From: Hybos culiciformis
Lineage: Eukaryota > Arthropoda > Insecta > Diptera > Hybotidae
Assembly: GCA_964007475.1 (NCBI GenBank)
Contig: OZ023273.1
Span: 40,983,525-41,047,524 of the forward strand
Direction of reading: 5' to 3'
Length of the DNA: 64,000 nucleotides
Shown here piece after piece: positions 55,835 through 64,000 of the stretch; position 1 is the first letter of the stretch, and each line of letters starts with the position of its first letter. The notes below the pieces were generated by a model. It worked only from the letters and a program-made list of their open reading frames with translations. It had not been told where the DNA came from and searched no databases. The translations under genes and the position numbers were made by a program.

Positions 55835-58800
55835 ATATTTGTATAGGTTTATATTTTCTTGTAATCATTTTCAATTATTGCTATATACAAAGATTTATTC
55901 CTCAATTTGACCAACACTATTCATACATATTAACTATGTGTAAATCTATATATGTATTTATTTCTTATTTAAATATATTTTATAGATTGCATTTTAACCA
56001 AGAAATTGTTTTATGTTGTTATAGAATAGCAAAAGTAATGTAAGTAAAATCATATATGGTTTCTTAATTAATTTTCTATTTTCTTTGAAGTATAAAATGA
56101 ACCACTTTCATAACATTGTTCAGGTGTCTTTGAGGTTATGTAATGCAACATCTAATTAATTGCAATATTTTATATATCTACAAGATATTTTCTATTAAAA
56201 TCTTATAGATATTATTTTAAGTAAATTTGTGGCAACATAAGGATTTCATTAGCTAGACTAAAGAAAATTCCCTCTAAACATAACTAATAATTTAATCTTC
56301 AGAATTCATATTAAAATTGTATTAAAATAAAGTTAATTTATTTAATTTGTATTACAATTATTATTTATCAAGAGAATTTATGACACCAGAATTTTATTTG
56401 AATCATTGAACATATTTTAGGCTTAATTAGAATAATCAATATTGAAAGAAAAATCAAAACTTATCTAATATAGAAGCATTACGAAATTGTAGTGTGAATT
56501 GAAAAATCAACTAAAAACTCGTATATTTTGCAAAGACTTATTTATAACAAAACAATAGAATAAGAAATCTTGTAATCGTTTTTTGTTCATATTCTTTCCT
56601 ATTTAATTTGTTTTTTATTTTCTAAGTTTTTCAACTTAATATTGTAAATATTTTCTATAATGGTGTTTTGTTTTTTTTTTTTTACTTAAAGACATTATTG
56701 CCCAGAAACGTAAAATGGAAACTTTTTGAAATACTACCAAGAGACTGCTTAAACACAAAATCATTTAATAAAACTTTATTTTCTTGTTATTATATAATTA
56801 TCATACTTGGAAAAATACAAGAGAAATTTTTTACAAAAAGTAATAGAAAAAATAAAAAAAAAAAAAATTATATAAACCAAAAAACTTAACCACAGAAATA
56901 CTTAAGAATTTCATTCAATTTTTCATTTTTTTTTATTGTAAAATAAAAAACTGTTTTTTTTTTTGAGAAATCAAATTTTTAATGAAGAAACACTTATTTT
57001 TATTTATTGGAATACATTTTTTTTTTCATTTTTTTTTTTTTCAAAAATAAAAATAAAACACTACAAAATGAACTGAAGAAATAAATTTGTACATAAAGAT
57101 AAATGGTAATCAGTTGAAAGTTTACTAAAAGTTAAACATCAAAGAGAAAAGGAAAACGAGCGATCAAATATATTATAGATGAATGTTGATAATTTTACAC
57201 TATGGCTATAGAAACAGTATATGTATAAGTATCTTATACTGTACCTATAAATTATTATATAGAAAGCATTTATGATATATTGTAGGTAATATATTTAAAT
57301 ATATACATATTTGATTATAAATGTAAATATATTGCCATGTATGTATAAAAAACATAAAAAATTTAAGATTTAGAGCAATAAATAAACTTTAAAACATAAG
57401 TTATATGACATGGTAATCATCCTTGTTATCTATTATTTTGAAATGTATACTTAAAACTAAAATAATAAAATTTTTTTTCTTTGGAACGAAATCAAAACTA
57501 CGAAAACAAAATTTTTATACTAGCTTTTATGAAGGAATTTTTCATTTATTATTTTTATATATTGCAGGTTGAAGTCTTGAAAGTCTGGGTAACCCAGGGA
57601 CACCGTAAAAAATATTAATTTTTGACTTAGATCGAAAGATTGATTGCATACAATTTTGTCTCCAAACTATTACATAATTAGAACTCTATTATCAATTATA
57701 TTTTTACATAGTTCTTCTAATAATTATTATCTTATTTATAATGTTAAATGATTTTTCGAAAAAAAAACAATATATTTCCTTACCAAAAAAAATATGAAAA
57801 GAAAACAAAATGAATCTATTTTAAGGATTACTATTAAGTACCTCAGGTATTTATTTTATGCTAAAAAAAAATTTCAAAGTGTAAAAAAAAAAAAATTAAA
57901 ACTTCAAGAAAATTTTCACACTAATAAAAAAGAAAATCTTTAATGGCTCTCGGCATTTTTGATTAATAGTCATTAAAAAAAAAAAAAAAAACAAAACAAA
58001 ACATTAAAATAAGGTGTTGTTTTGTTACTTGGTAAATTTTCCTTATTTATTTTTTTTTATTTTTTATTATTTTCAGGAATAAAATCGTTTGTTGTGCATC
58101 CTTAATTATCCGATAAGAATTTTACAAACAAAAAAAGGATATACCTTTTTGATAAAATTAATGGAAATATGATGACTTTAAATTTGGAAAGATGAAGAAG
58201 GAAACTTCAAGGTGAAAAACAAAAAATTTTAATAAATATGAAAATGTTTTTAAGAATTTGTTTTTTTTTTTTCCTGTAAAATTGCTTATTTATGGAAATT
58301 TTTTTTGGAATATATACAAAAATTTTTAAAGATTTAATCAATTTTTCTAGAAATAATCAGTTGTGACATGAATAATTTAAATATAAAAAAAACTTTTTTG
58401 TATAGAAATTCTAAAATTTAAATTGAATTAAATAATGACAAATGAAAATTTAAAATTAAGAAAACTATGAACTATACGATTATGCTGTGTAAGCTTTCCT
58501 CAGTGATTTACTGATGCCCACAAAATTTGTCCAATACACTTAATAAAATTGGGATTTTGTTTTTCAAGTATACATATCGTTTTAAATTCAGAAGTTAATT
58601 ACTTTGGTATATCAGATTCAAATAATTGGTAAATAATTTCGAAGAATATTTATGAATATCTTGAATATTTTAGTGAAACAAATAAAATATACCTATTATG
58701 AGTATAATGAACTCAATCTCTTTCATCCAAAGCAGCTTTTATTTGTATGTTTATCTCGCATTTGATAACTAAATTACTAAAGTTACGGCCTATATTACAC

Positions 58801-60525
58801 TAACATTTTTATTTATCATTGGACAGCGTACATGTCTGCTTTCAAGCTAAATGTAAAGTTCAAAAACCGTTTTTCTTAATTATAAACTGAACTTTAGTTA
58901 AAAGTTTAAGAACTACTCTGTATAACTTTTACATACACATATCGTAAGTATTTACTCTCGTCACTGTTTAAGCTTTTTTGCTTTTTTTTTTTTTATAAAA
59001 TATTACCCAAACTTATGCGGAATTTAAGGAACCCCAAAATATTTTTGGTCAAAATTTTCTTAAAGAAATGTTCAGTATATTTTCTTATCATGATTATAAT
59101 TCAGAATATAAAAAAATATATATAAGAGAATCTAACATTTTAATGAATATCCTTTAATTCATTTACATTTCTTATCTAATTTTTTGTCAAATTAATTTCC
59201 TTTTTTTTGAACATGATCATGAATCATGATAAAATAAAGCAAAAATACCATCTCGTACTTGAAAAGAATCTTAAAGACTTTAATTTTTTTTATTCTGTAC
59301 ATTCAAATTTTAGTTAACTCCCTTCAATTCAAAAAGATAAAAAAATAAATAAATAAATAAATAAAAATATATAATAAAAACTGAAAACGGACACACAAGA
59401 ATGCATCATTTGGCCTGTATGTACGTTGCTGAGCCCAAAGCATAGTATGTCGAATTGGATATTATGTAGTATCAAAAAAAAATATATTTTGAAAAATAAA
59501 CAATTTATTTCATTTTTTCCAATATGCTTAGTGGGATAATTCTCTGATGAATGAATTCCAAAAATTTTGATTTCTTATACATTGAAATGAACATCGAAAG
59601 TTTTTCAATAAATCTGAAATTTATTAAAAATTGTCTCGTTCGCAAACAAAATAAAAATAAATATTTTCAAGATTAGTTTTTTGTAAGTCCAACACTTAAG
59701 ATCTAACATTGGGACTGATTTTAAAGTTCTTTTGTTTTAATATCTATTAAAATTATCGAATATGGAATCTCATATATCAACTGGTTCTGTAGAGATAGTT
59801 CAGTTCCTCACAGAACTTAGCATCCAAAACCAATGGTTCTCACATAGCACAGGATCTCTCCAAATGTCTCCAAATAGATTTTTAGTTTAAAAAAACTATT
59901 CTAAAACAAAAGTTTTTGATTGAAAAAGTGTTTACACTCTCATATTTGGTTGACAATAAAATGTTGGTCAACTTCCTAGAAAATGGTTAATCTTTAAAAA
60001 ATTTAAGCATAATTCTTAAAAATAAAAAATTTTTATCTTCCAATGAAAATGTAAACAATCCATTACTAAATATTGAAATAAAAAAAATAAAAAAATTTCT
60101 TTGATAGAAATTTCGTGACCAAAATGTTTACAAGTTCATTAAGGATAACAACAAACGTACTTTATTTTTATGTAATATTAAAAAAAGAACAAAGAACATT
60201 TAAAAACTTGCCTTTAATAATTTTCATCAATACGAAGGGGATTATTTATCAAAAAAAGGTTGTCAGTTGAGTTAGCAGAACTATAGATAAATTCCATTGG
60301 ACCCCAATGAGCTCTCTTTGCATAGGATTGGATATTTTCTTCGTAATTTTTAACAGTTTCAATAATATACCAATCACTTTAATACATAGCTTTTAAACTT
60401 CATTACCTCACGCTTTGTACGAACAGAACCAATTTTTAATAAAACTCGATTAAAGTTTACTATCCAGATTTTTATGTACACGGTAAGAAAATTTCAGTTG
60501 TTCTCTTTCAAACTCTTCAGTTCTA
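55835..60525. other. AT-rich intergenic DNA
   Basis: No gene recognised. (AAAT)n at 59340-59367 and several long poly-A/T runs are the only repeats. Confidence 0.5.
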
Positions 60526-60815
60526 TCAGTGAGTAATAATATTTATAAGAGGGTCAGAGTTCATACAAGTAAATTTCAGCATTTTTTTTCAAATAACTCA
60601 AAAATTATGACAATATTTTCAATGTATTGAATAAAAATTTGATACTCAAATGTGTTTATTCCTAATACAATAATAAAAATAATAAAATTAAGAATAAACA
60701 CATTTGAGTTAAAAAATTTTACTCAATACATTGAAAATATTGTCATAATTTTTGAGTTATTTAGAAAAAAATTTACTTGTATGAATTCTGTCCCTCTTGT
60801 AAATATTATTACTGA
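60526..60815. mobile_element. Palindromic MITE (about 290 bp)
   Basis: Left arm 60526-60661 and right arm 60692-60815 are inverted copies with only a few mismatches across about 125 bp, separated by a 30-bp loop. Tips are tcagtgagtaataatattta and its inverse ending attattactgaa. No coding: the open frame at 60652-60891 is a product of the palindrome. Superfamily and target duplication could not be assigned. Confidence 0.75.
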
Positions 60816-61500
60816 ATGGTTCTATTTAACTAAGCTAAAATCGCTAAAACTGTTAAAAATATTAAAATTTAGGGAAAATTTAGGGAAATAATTTAAATTT
60901 TTAAATTAAGAAGAAAGTGAAAGTATTTTATATATATATATATATAATTCAACAACAGCGTTTTATCCTTCTTTAATTATGTATTTAAAATAATTTATAA
61001 CTGTAGCTTAAATAAGCTTTCTCCCAACATAAAAGTTTATCTCTTTTATAATATTATCTTGACACAAAATAATAATAAATACATAAAATGATAAGTAATG
61101 AATGACATCCGTTGTAATTCTCAAAAAAGATACAAAATATCCTTATTGAAATTTTAAATTCTACAACAATTTTGTACAGGTGTTACCAGAAAATATGTCA
61201 CACAAATAAAAATTTCTTTAAAATTATAACTAAATGTATGAATTATGACTTTCCATACAATTTACTTATGAAAATTTGTTGTAAAAACCAATAATCATGT
61301 TTCTTATTACATATAAGTGTATGTATTGTATAACGTTTATTAGAAGTATTGAATTAATAATAATAAAATCCATAAGTTTAAAGAAATTGATGATAAAAAG
61401 CTGACTAATTAAAGGAAAAAATATCATCTGTAAAAAAATAACATCTATATTGATTGTACTACATACTGTATTTAATTTGATTATTGATATAAAAAATAAA
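60816..61500. other. AT-rich intergenic DNA
   Basis: A (TA)n tract lies at 60929-60946. No gene recognised. Confidence 0.5.
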
Positions 61501-61782
61501 CGAAGTACGGAGCCCGTTTTCAATATTTCAATTTAAAATATTCCCGGTTGATAACCCATAATTTCGTTTTCAGAACTTAAAGTGAACGATATGGCACTAA
61601 AACGATCAAAATCGGTCAAGTAGGTTAATAGTTATAAGCATTTAAGTCCGTGACAGACAGACAGACATACGGACAAACGGACAAACGGAAAGACGGACAG
61701 ACGGACAGACGCACAGACAGAAAGTGAAAACATATAAACATTTTTATTGGAAAACGGGCTTTCTTAAGTTTTTTCGTACTTA
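61501..61782. mobile_element. Repeat element with short inverted ends and GACA/ACGG tract
   Basis: agcccgttttcaat near the left end has an inverted partner, attggaaaacgggct, near the right end. cgaagtacgg and ttcgtactt lie further out. The interior has a GC-richer block and a degenerate tetranucleotide array. Such gacagacagacggac tracts are common in dispersed insect repeats. Class is uncertain. Confidence 0.5.
61652..61720. repeat. Degenerate GACA/GACG microsatellite
   Basis: Tandem gaca/gacg/aacg tetranucleotides, some 17 units, stand out sharply from the AT-rich surroundings. Confidence 0.85.
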
Positions 61783-63395
61783 CTAAGCGACAACAAAATT
61801 GAAATATGAAATAACAATAAATACTGCTTCACTTTTTCAATTACATATAAGTTAAAATTGGATTAACTTAAAATGCGAGTAAAAATAAAAAAAATTAATA
61901 AAAATTTAAGGAGAAATAATAATAAATTCCACATCAGAACCAACCGAAATTAATTTTTGCGTTAAATCAATTTCTTCATTCTTGCGTATCAAATAATTTA
62001 ATGTCGAGAAAATCTTTTCATTTTTATTTTTTCATTTTCTTCTTTTACGAAACATATAAAAACATATAAACAAAATTATAATTGATTACGTGTTGAGTGA
62101 TCCCACTGGAATCTTTTTAACTTTTTGTTTTCCTTTCATAGATATGGCATATGATTTTCTGATATCAAAAAAAAAAATATCGCATACCCAAAAGTTTGTA
62201 CATATTACACGGAAAGAAAATAAAATGTAAATAAAATTCGTGAATGGAATAGTTTATATTTAAATAAAAATACATTATTAACTCAAGTAAAACTATTTTC
62301 CATTATAACGAATACAGTAGTTGTTATATCTCTTTCAAAATATTCAAACTATTTATTTCAGCTTTACATAACGCTGAAAATAATTTTAATAAGTTAGACA
62401 TGGATTATATAATATTTTATTTAGTAATGTAAATAAAGTGGACACATCTAGAATTAAAAAAATGTACATATTTATTTTTTTATTGAAATCGCAGTATTTT
62501 CTTTTAAGAACTTTAGTAGCTCACGGGAAATGTCGTTAAAAAAACTAGATACATTTATGAATATTGCCTAAATACAAAATTATTCTACTCTCAATTCTTA
62601 AATTTAATTAAACTCAATTTCAATCAACAGAACTACAAATAAATATCTTCCATATATTCTTCGATTTATATCTGGTTCATTTTTCTGAAATGTTATAAAA
62701 CATACAAATATAAATATATATTTATATATGTGTATAATATAATATATACATATAAGGATGAATAAAAGTTCCATAGCAAAAGAAAAGAGTCACGATTAAG
62801 TTAATTTGTTTGAAAAATGTCTATTTAATGGGTCATTAAACAATTTGGTATGATACAAATCCATTAATAAAATAATTTAACATTCAATATTGGATTTAAT
62901 GCTAAAAATTACTAAATTTTTTCAACTGAAAATATCTTTGTATGATAATTTAAATCATCTTCGACTAAATTTTTTATTAGCTTTTATCTATATATATGTA
63001 TAGAAATTGATAAATGAATAAAATGCTGATTTTTATTTTCATATTTATACATTTTTTAATTTCATTAATGGTAAATAAATGGTTTTTTTTCAAACAGGCT
63101 GAAAATATTAAACATTTCAATGACATTAAAACATACTTTATTAATACAGAATGTAAGTCTGGTCGGCACCATTTTCGTTAACTTAGGTATGTAATATTAT
63201 CATGTGTTTATACGCGAATATTTAAATGTGATCTTGAAAGAAATATTTCAAAATGTACTTTATATGTAAATCTATGCATTAAGCAAACTGCAAATTTTGC
63301 AAAAATTCTTTCAATAATTCAATTTCAATATTATTTATATTAGTTCCTTATAATATAAATAAAGTACCTATGTACAATAAAAACATTTTAAAAAT
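61783..63395. other. AT-rich intergenic DNA
   Basis: No gene, RNA or repeat end recognised. Confidence 0.5.
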
Positions 63396-64000
63396 AACCA
63401 CCGACTTAAAAAAAAAAATTCTTTGAGGAGTATATGGATGTGGACGGACGTAAGTATGAAATCAGCCCCTATGGGACCGAGGAATCTGTTGATACAATAA
63501 TGTTTCTGAAATTATTGAAAATTATTTTTTCAGGTAAAATTTAACGTCACTTGGAAGTAAAATCGTCTTCATATTTTGGCCGGCGGTGTCATAGACAAGA
63601 AAGCAAAAACTGAAAAACGTTATTAAAACATAAATTTGGACAGAACAAATCACCCCCTTATTTTTAGAAAATTGAGATTTCGTACGCTGAATACCAATTA
63701 TTGTTTGTTAGATTTGTTGAAATATATTTTTAAATTATGCTAATTTTTTAAAAGAAAATTCATCTGTATACTGAAATTTTAGTATAGACGGCGCGTCAAA
63801 TTTATAACTATAAAAGGGAAAACTTTTTTTTTTAAATATGGATGTGTACCGTACCTATATATATGAGCTTAAAAGAGAATTATTTTCTTGAAAACTTTTT
63901 TCTTAACAATAATTTATGTATATAATTCTTTTTTTTTATTCACTTAAATATGCATATATGTATATGTATGTAATAATATGAAAGAAGTTCAATAAAATTT
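63396..64000. other. Window end; possible transposon debris
   Basis: From 63396 the text ataaccaccgacttaaaa followed by a GC-richer block to about 63610 resembles dispersed insect repeats that begin with an accgactt motif. No second terminus lies inside the window, so this is a weak call. The remainder is AT-rich without a gene. Confidence 0.3.

Noticed and set aside
57560..57605. Short GC-richer hairpin-like stretch considered as a tRNA
   Set aside because: No A-box or B-box consensus and no cloverleaf could be drawn.
60652..60891. 79-codon open frame
   Set aside because: It lies in the loop and right arm of a palindromic MITE.

Overview
The window is 64 kb of strongly AT-rich nuclear DNA from an insect-like animal. 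The signs are spliceosomal introns with GTAAGT/GTATGT donors, a snake/Hayan-like S1 serine protease, a secreted low-complexity cuticle/matrix-type protein, relics of I/R1-like LINEs, and many small hAT and Tc1/mariner-like elements. I cannot name the order or species from the sequence alone. There is one 200-N assembly gap (1569-1768).

Only two protein genes can be supported. (1) On the plus strand at 4437-6917 is a six-exon gene for a secreted trypsin-like serine protease of 525 aa. It has a long Gly/Tyr/Asn-rich pro-region in place of a CLIP domain, an intact His-Asp-Ser triad and trypsin-type specificity residues, but a non-canonical activation bond (Asp-Leu). (2) On the minus strand at 44391-40288 is a three-exon gene for a 733-aa secreted protein. 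It is rich in Gln, Asn and Pro, lacks Cys and Trp, and ends in Val-Pro-Val/Lys repeats like those of insect cuticle-associated (Vajk-like) proteins. Its first coding exon is only 12 nt. The two genes are separated by about 33 kb with no recognisable gene, and another 19.6 kb of gene desert follows the second.

The rest is transposon debris and simple repeats. From left to right: three alternating inverted copies of a ~460-bp repeat against the assembly gap (1769-3131); a hAT-type MITE (9385-9946); a hAT MITE with a perfect 8-bp target duplication (14626-15289); a long-TIR MITE (17778-18095); a foldback-like element whose arms are tandem ~15-bp units, flanked by a 9-bp direct repeat (22256-23106); a nested cluster at 34775-36395, where a hAT carries both a fully palindromic Tc1/mariner-type MITE and a second hAT; a 5'-truncated LINE with an RNase H domain and an 11-bp target duplication (38824-39916), immediately downstream of gene 2; a LINE reverse-transcriptase relic (about 47740-48130, minus); a dead Tc1/IS630-like transposase fragment between inverted ~20-bp repeat arrays (55111-55834); a palindromic MITE (60526-60815); and a GACA/ACGG-bearing repeat (61501-61782).

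The two genes show no sign of acting together beyond both encoding secreted proteins. No CRISPR array, operon, rRNA or tRNA was found. I found no convincing new molecular system. The most unusual items are the protease's activation site and missing inter-chain cysteine, the foldback element, and the three-element nest.
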